NCBI RefSeq assembly: GCF_009193185.1
Contig: NZ_VUKF01000014.1
Location: 1 to 64,000, forward strand
DNA length: 64,000 nucleotides
Source of the DNA: Georgenia thermotolerans
GTDB taxonomy: Bacteria > Actinomycetota > Actinomycetes > Actinomycetales > Actinomycetaceae
Direction of reading: 5' to 3'
This document shows positions 18,469 to 26,014 of the stretch, piece by piece. Numbering within the stretch: the stretch's first letter is position 1; each line of letters opens with the position of its first letter. A program made the translations under genes and the position numbers. The notes beneath the pieces are model-generated. The model was not told the DNA's origin. It did not search any database and was given only the letters and a program-made list of their open reading frames with translations.

Positions 18469-19161
18469 ATGGTCGACGACGAGCCGCACGGACCAGCGCA
18501 GGAGCCGGGGGAGCGGGCCGCCGACCTGGCCGCGCTCGCCGCCCTCGAGGACCCCACGCGCCGGGCGCTGTACGAGCTCGTGTCGAGCGGGACGGAGCCC
18601 ACGAGCCGCGACGCAGCCGCCGCGGCGCTCGGGCTCAGCCGCAGCACCGCCGCGTTCCACCTCGACCGCCTGGCCCGCGAGGGGCTCCTGGCCGTGGAGT
18701 TCCGGCGGCTCGGCGAGCGCACCGGCCCGGGCTCCGGGCGCCCCGCCAAGCTCTACCGCCGCGCCCCGGGCGAGGTGAGCGTCTCGGTGCCGGACCGGCG
18801 CTACGAGCTGGCGGGGGAGCTGCTGGCGCTCGCGGTGGAGGAGGCGGGGGAGGCGGCCGCGCCGGTGCGCGCGGCGCTGCGCCGGGTGGCGAAGGAGACC
18901 GGCCGCGCGGACGCCGCCGGTGCCGGCTCGCTCGACGACGCGCTCGCGGCGGCCGGGTACGAGCCCCGGGCCGACGCCGGCGGCGGGACCGTCATGGGCA
19001 ACTGCCCCTTCCACCGGCTGGCCCGGCGCCACACCGCGCTGGTCTGCGAGCTCAACCGCGAGCTGGTGGAGGGGGTGGCCGAGGGGGCCGGGGCGGCGTG
19101 CACGGTGCGCACCGATCCCGGCGCCGGCGGGTGCTGCGTGCGCGTGCTGCCGGCGGGCTGA
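18469..19161 (+). CDS. ArsR-like HTH regulator with C-terminal cysteine/histidine cluster
   Basis: Residues 15-85 are a winged HTH (LEDPTRRALYELV, LGLSRSTAAFHLDRLAREGLL, RPAKLYRRA). The C-terminal half ends with NCPFHRLARRHTALVCELN and then GAGGCCVRVL, a spaced C-x2-H / C / CC arrangement like that of SufR-type regulators that bind an iron-sulfur cluster or metal. It probably controls its own gene and the divergent folE group across the 113-nt shared promoter region. Ligand and cluster type are inference. An imperfect 21-bp duplication covers its stop codon (19144-19189). Confidence 0.82.
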   Translation: MVDDEPHGPAQEPGERAADLAALAALEDPTRRALYELVSSGTEPTSRDAAAAALGLSRSTAAFHLDRLAREGLLAVEFRRLGERTGPGSGRPAKLYRRAPGEVSVSVPDRRYELAGELLALAVEEAGEAAAPVRAALRRVAKETGRADAAGAGSLDDALAAAGYEPRADAGGGTVMGNCPFHRLARRHTALVCELNRELVEGVAEGAGAACTVRTDPGAGGCCVRVLPAG

Positions 19162-19189
19162 CGCGCGGGTGCTGCCGGCGGGCTGACGC
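19144..19189 (+). repeat. 21-bp direct repeat spanning the regulator stop codon
   Basis: GTGCTGCCGGCGGGCTGACG plus one C occurs at 19144-19164 and again at 19169-19189, 25 nt apart. Each copy contains the in-frame-looking TGA, and the first is the true stop. Confidence 0.8.
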
Positions 19190-19190
19190 A

Positions 19191-19224
19191 CGGAGCCCCG
19201 CCCCGGGGCCGGGACGGGGCTCCG
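19191..19224. terminator. Bidirectional hairpin between regulator and pepN
   Basis: CGGAGCCCCG (19191-19200) pairs with CGGGGCTCCG (19215-19224) across a 14-nt loop, between two convergent genes. Confidence 0.65.
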
Positions 19225-19235
19225 CGCGCGCCGGC

Positions 19236-21812
19236 TCAGCCCTGGTGGGCCAGCCGGTCGGCCGCCTGGGCGCGCACGGCGCGGCGGGCGGCGTCGAGGT
19301 TCTCCACCACGAGCCGGCGCAGCGCCGGGGAGGCGTCCTCGTGGGCGTCCAGCCACCCCTGCGTCAGCGCGACGACGTCGACGCCGAGGGCATCGGCCAG
19401 CCCGGCGAGCTTGTACGGGTAGAGGCCGACGACGATGTTCTGCGCCATCTCGTTGGTCCGCTCCGCCCACACCTTCTCCAGGGCGTCGAAGTAGGCCCCG
19501 GCGAAGGGCACGAGCAGCGCGCGGTCGTGCACCTGGGAGAAGCCCCCGATGACGTTGGACTGCACGGCGTTGGGCAGCGTATCCGACTCGACGACGTCCG
19601 CCCACGCCCGCGCCTTGTTCGCCATGGTCGGCACGGCCGCGCGGGCCCGGGCCGCCTGCTGCTGCCCCGTGGCGGTGGCGTCGCGCTCGAGCTCGGCGTC
19701 GATCTCCGCGGCCCCGGCGCGCCCGCCGGCGACCAGGCCCTGGAGCAGCACCCACCGCAGGTCCGTGTCCACGGTCAGGCCCTCGAGCGTCGTCGTGCCG
19801 GCGAGCAGGGCGGCGACGACGTCGAGCTGGGCGTCGGTGACGGCGTGCGCCGCGAGCGCGCGGACCAGCTGCAGCTGGGTGTCCGAGCCGGGGGCCGCGG
19901 CCCGGGCCAGCTCGAGCAGCCGGTCGGCCGCGCGCGCCTCGAGGTCCGCACGGGTCTCCGGGGCGCTGTAGGAGGTCAGGGCGGTGGCGAGCTGGCGCAG
20001 CAGCACCAGGACCACCGAGGAGTCGGTCTCGGTCGCCACGGCGGTGAGGACCAGGTCGACGAAGTCGCGCGCCGCCCACTCGCCGTCGCGGGTCATGTCC
20101 CAGGCGGAGGCGAGCACGAGCGCGCGAGGCAGGGACTCGGCGAAGCCGTCCAGGTGCGCGACGGCGGTCGCCAGGGACCGCTCGTCCAGGCGGACCTTGG
20201 CGTAGGCGAGGTCCTCGTCGTTGACGAGCACGAGGTCCGGGCGGCGCTTGCCGACCAGCGCCGGCACCTCGGTGCGGGCGCCGTCGACGTCGAGCTCGAT
20301 CCGCTCGGTGCGGCGCAGGGCGCCGTCCTCGGCGACGTCGTAGCCGCCGACGACCAGCCGGTGCGGGCGCAGCGTCGGGTGCTCGGCGGGGGCCTCCTGC
20401 AGGAGGGCGAAGGAGGTGATGGTCCCCTCCGCGTCGGTCTCGACCTCCGGGCGCAGCAGCGTCACGCCCGCCTCCTCGAGCCAGACCTTGGACCAGGCGG
20501 CCAGGTCGCGGCCGGAGGCGGCCTCGAGCTCGACGAGCAGGTCGCGGAGCTCGGTGTTGGCGAAGGCGTGCTTGGCGAAGTAGCGGCGCAGCCCCTCGAG
20601 GAAGGCGTCCCGGCCCACCCACGCGACGAGCTGCTTGAGCACGGAGGCGCCCTTGGCGTAGGTGATGCCGTCGAAGTTGACCTCGACGTCCTCCAGGTCG
20701 TTGATCGGCGCCACGATCGGGTGGGTGGAGGGCAGCTGGTCCTGGTTGTACGCCCAGGCCTTCTCCAACGAGGAGAACGTCGTCCACGCGCTGGTCCAGC
20801 GGGTCGCCTCGGCCGTGGCCAGGTGGGAGGCGAACTCGGCGAAGGACTCGTTGAGCCAGAGGTCGTTCCACCAGCGCATGGTCACCAGGTCCCCGAACCA
20901 CATGTGCGCGAGCTCGTGGAGGATGGTCACCGCCCGGCGCTCGACCGTGGCCTCGGGCACCTTGGAGCGGAAGACGTAGTTCTCGAGGAAGGTCACCGCG
21001 CCGGCGTTCTCCATCGCCCCGGCGTTGAACTCCGGCACGAAGAGCTGGTCGTACTTGGTGAACGGGTAGGGCCGGTCGAACGCCTCCTCGTAGAACGCGA
21101 ACCCGGCCCGGGTGATGTCCATGATCTCCTCGGCGTCGAGGTGCTCGGCCAGGGAGGCCCGGCAGTACACGCCCAGGGGGATGGTGCGCCCGTCGCGGGA
21201 GGTCAGCTCGCCGGTCACGCCGTGGTACGGCCCGGCCACGAGGGCGGTGAGGTAGGAGGAGATCACCTGCGTGGGGGCGAAGCGCCAGGTGGCGACGCCG
21301 TCGCCGGCCGGCTCCGGCTCGGGGGTGGCGGTGTTGGCGACGACGGTCCAGTGCGCCGGCGCCGTGACGGTGAAGGCGAAGGTCGCCTTGAGGTCGGGCT
21401 GCTCGAAGACGGCGAACACGCGGCGGGAGTCGGCCACCTCGAACTGGGTGTACAGGTACGTCTCGCCGTCGACCGGGTCGACGAAGCGGTGCAGCCCCTC
21501 GCCGGTGTTCATGTACCGGCAGGTGGCCACCACGCGCAGCTCGTTATCGGCGGCCAGGCCGTCCAGGGCGATGCGCGAGTCCGCGAAGGCGGAGGTGTCC
21601 ACCGCCTGGCCGTTGAGGGTGATCTCCTCCACCGACTCGGCGATGAGGTCGATGAACGTGCTCGCCCCCGGCGTGGCGGTGAAGCGCACCGTCGTCGTCG
21701 AGCCGAACACGCGATCGCCACGGGTCAGGTCGAGCACGACGTCGTAGCTCGAGGTGGCGAGGGTCCTGGCACGCTCCTGGGCCTCGGCGCGAGTGAGGTT
21801 CTCTCCGGGCAT
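19236..21812 (-). CDS. pepN: Aminopeptidase N (M1 zinc peptidase)
   Basis: PepN removes N-terminal residues from peptides in the cytosol. The 858-residue chain has the M1 layout: N-terminal beta domain, GAMEN exopeptidase motif (residues 265-269), zinc site HELAH (299-303) with the downstream ligand Glu in NESFAEF (322), and a long helical C-terminal domain. AAGGAG precedes ATG 21812. It is divergent from the cupredoxin gene. In M. tuberculosis pepN (Rv2467) also neighbours and diverges from the Rv2466c, rpiB, nei run that appears further along here. Confidence 0.97.
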   Translation of the reverse strand: MPGENLTRAEAQERARTLATSSYDVVLDLTRGDRVFGSTTTVRFTATPGASTFIDLIAESVEEITLNGQAVDTSAFADSRIALDGLAADNELRVVATCRYMNTGEGLHRFVDPVDGETYLYTQFEVADSRRVFAVFEQPDLKATFAFTVTAPAHWTVVANTATPEPEPAGDGVATWRFAPTQVISSYLTALVAGPYHGVTGELTSRDGRTIPLGVYCRASLAEHLDAEEIMDITRAGFAFYEEAFDRPYPFTKYDQLFVPEFNAGAMENAGAVTFLENYVFRSKVPEATVERRAVTILHELAHMWFGDLVTMRWWNDLWLNESFAEFASHLATAEATRWTSAWTTFSSLEKAWAYNQDQLPSTHPIVAPINDLEDVEVNFDGITYAKGASVLKQLVAWVGRDAFLEGLRRYFAKHAFANTELRDLLVELEAASGRDLAAWSKVWLEEAGVTLLRPEVETDAEGTITSFALLQEAPAEHPTLRPHRLVVGGYDVAEDGALRRTERIELDVDGARTEVPALVGKRRPDLVLVNDEDLAYAKVRLDERSLATAVAHLDGFAESLPRALVLASAWDMTRDGEWAARDFVDLVLTAVATETDSSVVLVLLRQLATALTSYSAPETRADLEARAADRLLELARAAAPGSDTQLQLVRALAAHAVTDAQLDVVAALLAGTTTLEGLTVDTDLRWVLLQGLVAGGRAGAAEIDAELERDATATGQQQAARARAAVPTMANKARAWADVVESDTLPNAVQSNVIGGFSQVHDRALLVPFAGAYFDALEKVWAERTNEMAQNIVVGLYPYKLAGLADALGVDVVALTQGWLDAHEDASPALRRLVVENLDAARRAVRAQAADRLAHQG

Positions 21813-22031
21813 GGATCTCCTTCGACTGGTCGACGGCGCCGGGGCGCCGTCCGGTTGGGGCGCGACCGCCGCGGCGGCACACGCCCGACGATCCTCCCAC
21901 GCCCGGTCCGGGCGGAGCGCGGGCGGCAAGCCGGCAACCGCGGGCGGCGAGCCGACGAAAAGGGCTCGGGGCCTCGGCGTCCAGTGGGGGCGGACACCGA
22001 TCCGTCGCGGGGACATTGTGGGCACCACGGC

Positions 22032-22058
22032 TTGACCGCCTCCGGTGAGGCGCTCACC
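22032..22058 (+). promoter_or_regulatory. Candidate -35 and operator-like palindrome upstream of the cupredoxin gene
   Basis: TTGACC at 22032 is followed by the perfect palindrome GGTGAG-GCG-CTCACC at 22044-22058. The -10 is not clear. The 21813-22178 gap is otherwise a divergent promoter region with no gene that I can see. Confidence 0.35.
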
Positions 22059-22178
22059 GTGGCTGCCGTCGGTCACGGCCGGCGCTCATCAATCCCAGCA
22101 AGCGGGGCGTCCGGCCGTCGGGGTCCGACGCCGCCGCGCGCCGCGAGCTCCGGCAGCCCTGCGCCCCTGGAGGCGCAC

Positions 22179-23150
22179 ATGTTGTCACGTCATCCGGACC
22201 GTCGCCGCCGCGCGGTCCTCGCCGTTCTTGCCTCGCTCGTGCTCGCGCTGATCGTCGCGGCCCCCTCCCGGGCCGACGTCGCCGCCGCCGAGCACCACGC
22301 CCGCACCTGGCACGTCGCCGTCGGTCAGGAGTCGCGGGACAAGGCCGTCCAGGGCATGGCCTTCCTGCCCGGGGAGGTCTGGATCAACGTCGGCGACACC
22401 GTCAGCTGGCGTGCCCGGTCCGCGGAGATCCACACGGTCACGTTCCTGCCGCCCGGGCAGCGGCTGCCGGAGTTCAACCCCGTGGACCACCGGCAGATCC
22501 GGCGCCAGGGCGGCCAGACGCACGACGGCAGGACCTACCTGAACTCCGGCATCATGTCGACGATGCCGAAGACCGGGCTCGACGCCCCGTCCGTCGGGAC
22601 CTATCAGCTGCGCTTCACCCGCACCGGCGACTTCGTCTACTACTGCCTGGTGCACGGGCGGGCGATGAAGGGCACGGTGCACGTGCGCCCGGCCGGCACG
22701 GCCTACCCGCACAGCCAGGCGTACTACGACGCCCAGGCCCGCCACGAGGCCGCCCGGATCATCGGCCACGGCGAGGCGCTGTGGCAGCGCACCCGCCACG
22801 CGGCGACGGACGACCACCACGTCTTCGCCGGCGCCGCGGACGACACGGCCATGGTCATGCGCTTCATCCGCCAGGAGGTCACGGTGCGGGTGGGGGAGAA
22901 GGTCACCTTCGACATGGCCCGGAACGCGTTCTACGTCCCGCACACCGTCACGTTCGGTCCCGAGCCGTCCTCGATCCTCGCCCCGCCGATCGGCAACCCC
23001 GCGCACTTCCGTGGCGGCCAGCTGCACTCCGGGATCATCCCGCCGGGGAAGACGTTCACCGTGACGTTCGAGAAGGCCGGCACGTTCCACTACATCTGCG
23101 TCCTCCACGACGGGATGGGGATGGTCGGCACCGTCACCGTCCGGCGGTAG
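22179..23150 (+). CDS. Secreted two-domain plastocyanin-like copper protein
   Basis: The 323-residue protein starts with an arginine-rich Sec signal peptide (residues 1-31, cleavage likely after PSRA). Two cupredoxin domains follow, each with a full type 1 copper ligand set. Domain 1 uses H85 (AEIHTVTF), C156, H159 and M163 in YYCLVHGRAM. Domain 2 uses H255 (VPHTVTF), C307, H310 and M313 or M315 in YICVLHDGMGM. There is no trinuclear-site motif, so it is an electron carrier or copper-binding protein, not a multicopper oxidase. TGGAGG precedes ATG 22179. Confidence 0.85.
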   Translation: MLSRHPDRRRRAVLAVLASLVLALIVAAPSRADVAAAEHHARTWHVAVGQESRDKAVQGMAFLPGEVWINVGDTVSWRARSAEIHTVTFLPPGQRLPEFNPVDHRQIRRQGGQTHDGRTYLNSGIMSTMPKTGLDAPSVGTYQLRFTRTGDFVYYCLVHGRAMKGTVHVRPAGTAYPHSQAYYDAQARHEAARIIGHGEALWQRTRHAATDDHHVFAGAADDTAMVMRFIRQEVTVRVGEKVTFDMARNAFYVPHTVTFGPEPSSILAPPIGNPAHFRGGQLHSGIIPPGKTFTVTFEKAGTFHYICVLHDGMGMVGTVTVRR

Positions 23151-23260
23151 CGCGCCTGGCAACGATCCGCGCGGTGCCGGTCCGGCCGGTCCCGCGCGGT
23201 CCGGCGGCACACCCGCGGCCCGGTTAGCGGACGGCGGGAGCGGTGGCGCACGATGGGGAC

Positions 23261-23902
23261 ATGACCGAGACCGTCACCACCACCGAGACCGGCACCACCA
23301 CCGACACCGCCGACTTCTGGTTCGACCCCATGTGCCCCTGGGCCTGGATGACCTCGCGCTGGATGGGCGAGGTGGAGAAGATCCGCGACGTCCACGTCCG
23401 CTGGCACGTCATGAGCCTGTCCGTCCTCAACGAGGGCCGCGACCTGCCCGAGGAGTACGCCGCCCTGATGGAGCGGGCCTGGGGCCCGGTGCGCGTCGTC
23501 AACGCCGCCCGCGAGATCCACGGGCAGGACGTCGTCAAGCCGCTGTACGACGCGCTCGGCACCCGCATCCACCTGCAGGAGCGCGGCGAGGACCTGCCCG
23601 CCGTCATCGACGAGGCGCTGGCCGAGGTCGGCCTGCCCGCCGACCTGGCCCGCTTCGCGGGGTCCGACGAGCTCGACGCGTCCCTGCGCGCCTCCCACCA
23701 GCGCGCCATCGACCTGGTCGGCGACGAGGTCGGCACCCCCGTCGTCGCCGTCAACGGCGTCGCCTTCTTCGGCCCGGTGGTCACCCCCTCGCCCAAGGGC
23801 GAGGACGCCGGCAAGCTGTGGGACGGCGCGGTCGCCGTCGCCTCCATCCCGGGCTTCTACGAGATCAAGCGCACACGAACGTCCGGACCGATCTTCTCCT
23901 GA
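23261..23902 (+). CDS. DsbA-family mycothiol-dependent oxidoreductase, Rv2466c-like, with CPWA active site
   Basis: The 213 residues align throughout with the mycothiol-dependent nitroreductase Rv2466c: [67 protein letters not shown] and the C-terminal EIKRTRT. It is a thioredoxin-fold protein with a helical insert. The family usually has CPWC; here the second cysteine is alanine (C-P-W-A), leaving one thiol, so a monothiol mycothiol mechanism would be needed. ATG 23261 is preferred to 23243, which lacks a ribosome-binding site. Confidence 0.88.
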   Translation: MTETVTTTETGTTTDTADFWFDPMCPWAWMTSRWMGEVEKIRDVHVRWHVMSLSVLNEGRDLPEEYAALMERAWGPVRVVNAAREIHGQDVVKPLYDALGTRIHLQERGEDLPAVIDEALAEVGLPADLARFAGSDELDASLRASHQRAIDLVGDEVGTPVVAVNGVAFFGPVVTPSPKGEDAGKLWDGAVAVASIPGFYEIKRTRTSGPIFS

Positions 23903-23914
23903 ATGAAGTAGCGT

Positions 23915-23940
23915 GGCCCGCGCCCACCGTGGCGCGGGCC
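23915..23940 (+). terminator. Hairpin after the DsbA-family gene
   Basis: GGCCCGCGCC (23915-23924) pairs with GGCGCGGGCC (23931-23940) around CACCGT, 12 nt after the stop. Confidence 0.65.
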
Positions 23941-24081
23941 GACGCGCGCCCGCGCGGGGGCGTACGAGCGGGCGGCAGCATCGCGAGGCGGGTCGAACCC
24001 GCCCGGCGCCGCGATCAGGGCCGGCGAACGCCGCCGAGGCGCGGACGGCGCCGGCTCAGGGGGAACTGACGAGGAGCGGGG

Positions 24082-24648
24082 ATGGCGGAGCAAGGCAGCG
24101 GCAGGCTGAGCGGCGGTGAGAAGGCCCTGGTGGCGGTCACGGCGGTGCTCGTGCTGGTGTTCGCCGTGATGCTGGGGGTCCGGCTGAGCGGGTCGAGCGG
24201 CTCGCCGTCGGCCGAGGCGCGCACGACGACGCCGCCCACCGCCGCCGCCCCCACCACCGCCCCGCCCGCCGGCGAGGACCTCTCCGACGTCACGTGGGAC
24301 TTCGCCGCGCCCAGCGGCAACATCGCCTGCGCCATCGACGACGAACGGGCGCTGTGCGGGATCGCCGACTTCACCTACACCGACGAGATCCCGGCTGCCG
24401 AGAAGTCCGCCTGCGACGGCACGGTGGGCCACTTCCTCGAGGTCACCGCCGAGGGCGCCTCCCTGGTGTGCGACACCTCCGGCGAGGCGCTGACCATCGA
24501 CGCCTCGGGCGTGCCCACGCTCAGCTACGGCCAGAAGCGCACCGACAGCGGCTTCACCTGCGCCTCCAGCGAGTCCGGCATGACCTGCACCCACGAGGAG
24601 TCGGGCTACTCCTTCTCCGTCCGCCGCGCGACGTACGCGCTGTCGTGA
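24082..24648 (+). CDS. Membrane-anchored extracytoplasmic protein of unknown function
   Basis: The 188 residues begin with a short basic N-terminus and one hydrophobic helix (about residues 15-33). A Thr/Pro/Ala-rich linker and a C-terminal globular domain with six cysteines follow. The segment FAAPSGNIACAIDDERALCGI resembles small actinobacterial secreted domains with an SPSGNIGC-type motif (DUF6636-like); function unknown. GAGGAGCGGGG precedes ATG 24082. Its stop overlaps the MFS start by one base (TGATG), so the two are cotranslated. Confidence 0.75.
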   Translation: MAEQGSGRLSGGEKALVAVTAVLVLVFAVMLGVRLSGSSGSPSAEARTTTPPTAAAPTTAPPAGEDLSDVTWDFAAPSGNIACAIDDERALCGIADFTYTDEIPAAEKSACDGTVGHFLEVTAEGASLVCDTSGEALTIDASGVPTLSYGQKRTDSGFTCASSESGMTCTHEESGYSFSVRRATYALS

Positions 24649-25874
24649 TGGCCGCGATCTCCTCCGACCGGACCACCGCGGCGGGCGCCGGGCTCGCGGG
24701 CCCGCTGGGACCGCGCCGCCTGGCCTGGGCCATCCTCGCGATGGCCATCGGCAGCTTCGCCATCGGCACCACCGAGTTCGCGACCATGGGCCTGCTGCCC
24801 CGCATCGCCGCGGACCTGGGCGCGACCATCCCGCAGGCCGGCCACCTGGTCTCCGCCTACGCCGTCGGCGTGGTGGTCGGCGCCCCGCTGATCATCCTCG
24901 CCCTGCCCCGGGTGCCGCGCACCGCCATGCTCATCGGCCTCGCCGCCGCGCTCGCCGTCGGCAACGCGCTCTCCGCGCTGGCCCCGACCCAGACCACCGA
25001 GCTGGGCGCCCGCTTCCTCGCCGGCCTGCCGCACGGGGCGTACTTCGGCATCGCCGCCGTCGTGGCGGCCACCATCTCCCCGCCCCAGCGCCGCGCCCGC
25101 TCGGTCTCCCTGGTCATGGTCGGGCTCACCGTGGCGACCACGCTCGGCGTGCCCGTCTCGACCGCGCTGGGGCAGCTGTGGGGCTGGCGCTCGTTGTACT
25201 GGCTGGTCACGGCCACCGCCCTGGTCGCCGTGGTGGCGATCTGGCGGTGGGTGCCGCCCGTGCCCGTCGCCGCCGGGGCGACGGCGCGGCGCGAGCTGTC
25301 CGCGCTGCGGTCGGGCCAGCTGTGGCTGGCCATCGGCATCGGCGCCATCGGCTTCGGCGGGATGTTCGCCGTCTACAGCTACATCACTCCGACGATGGCG
25401 GCGGCCGGGATCTCCGAGCGGCACGTGCCCTGGGTGCTCGCGGCGTTCGGGGCCGCGATGACGCTCGGGACGGTGCTCAGCGGCCGGCTCACCGACCGCA
25501 CGATGTTCGGCGCGATCTTCACCGGCATGGGCGCGATGGCGGTGACGCTCCTGCTGTTCTCGGTGGGCGCGCGCGGCCCCGTCAGCGCCGTGGTGCTGGT
25601 CGTGCTCGTGGCGATCGCCAGCCAGTTCATCGGTCCCGCGCTGCAGACCCGCCTGCTCGACGTCTCGCGCGAGGGGCCCTCGCTCGGCGCGGCGCTGCAC
25701 CACAGCGCCATGAACATCGGCAACGCGCTCGGCGCGTGGGTGGGCGGCGCGGTCATCGCCGCCGGGTTCGGCTTCCGGGCGCCGGCGTGGGCGGGCGCGC
25801 TGCTCGCCGTCGCCGGTCTCGCCATCGCCGTCGTCTCCTACGTCCTGGAGCGCCGCGGCGCCGCGGCGCGCTGA
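24648..25874 (+). CDS. MFS drug/sugar efflux transporter (DHA1, AraJ-like)
   Basis: A 408-residue, 12-helix major facilitator. Helix 1 contains FAIGTTEFATMGLLPRIA, typical of the DHA1 arabinose/chloramphenicol efflux subgroup. The motif C region reads VPVSTALGQLWGWRSLYWLV, and the loop 8-9 motif SGRLTDR is present. It likely exports a small molecule by proton antiport; the substrate cannot be inferred. It is coupled to the preceding membrane protein and ends before an intergenic repeat block. Confidence 0.88.
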   Translation: MAAISSDRTTAAGAGLAGPLGPRRLAWAILAMAIGSFAIGTTEFATMGLLPRIAADLGATIPQAGHLVSAYAVGVVVGAPLIILALPRVPRTAMLIGLAAALAVGNALSALAPTQTTELGARFLAGLPHGAYFGIAAVVAATISPPQRRARSVSLVMVGLTVATTLGVPVSTALGQLWGWRSLYWLVTATALVAVVAIWRWVPPVPVAAGATARRELSALRSGQLWLAIGIGAIGFGGMFAVYSYITPTMAAAGISERHVPWVLAAFGAAMTLGTVLSGRLTDRTMFGAIFTGMGAMAVTLLLFSVGARGPVSAVVLVVLVAIASQFIGPALQTRLLDVSREGPSLGAALHHSAMNIGNALGAWVGGAVIAAGFGFRAPAWAGALLAVAGLAIAVVSYVLERRGAAAR

Positions 25875-25906
25875 CCCCGCGGGCAGCGACCATCCCGCGC
25901 CCCATG

Positions 25907-26007
25907 CGCGGTGAGACGTCAACTTCTGCGCCCTGCGCGCGGTCAGACGTCAGCTTCTGCCTGCGAGGCGCGGTGGGACGTCACGCGCCGTCGTGACGTC
26001 CCACCGC
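25907..26007. repeat. Three 31-nt-spaced GACGTC repeats ending in a hairpin
   Basis: Copies begin at 25907, 25938 and 25969, exactly 31 nt apart. The first two share CGCGGT(G/C)AGACGTCA(A/G)CTTCTGC; the third is CGCGGTGGGACGTCACG. The third is also the left arm of a perfect 16-bp hairpin (25970-25985 with 25992-26007, 6-nt loop). The block lies between the convergent MFS and M13 genes and can terminate both. Confidence 0.85.
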
Positions 26008-26014
26008 CGCGCGG

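Noticed and set aside
19098..22178. A long plus-strand open frame opposite pepN joined to the cupredoxin gene
   Set aside because: Only the part after ATG 22179 has a signal peptide and conserved domains; the upstream part is the shadow of pepN.
22179..23150. Multicopper oxidase or nitrite reductase
   Set aside because: Only type 1 copper ligands are present; the HxH motifs of trinuclear or type 2 centres are missing.
25907..26007. CRISPR array
   Set aside because: Only three copies, with near-identical sequence also between the cores, and the last copy forms a hairpin; no cas gene in the window.
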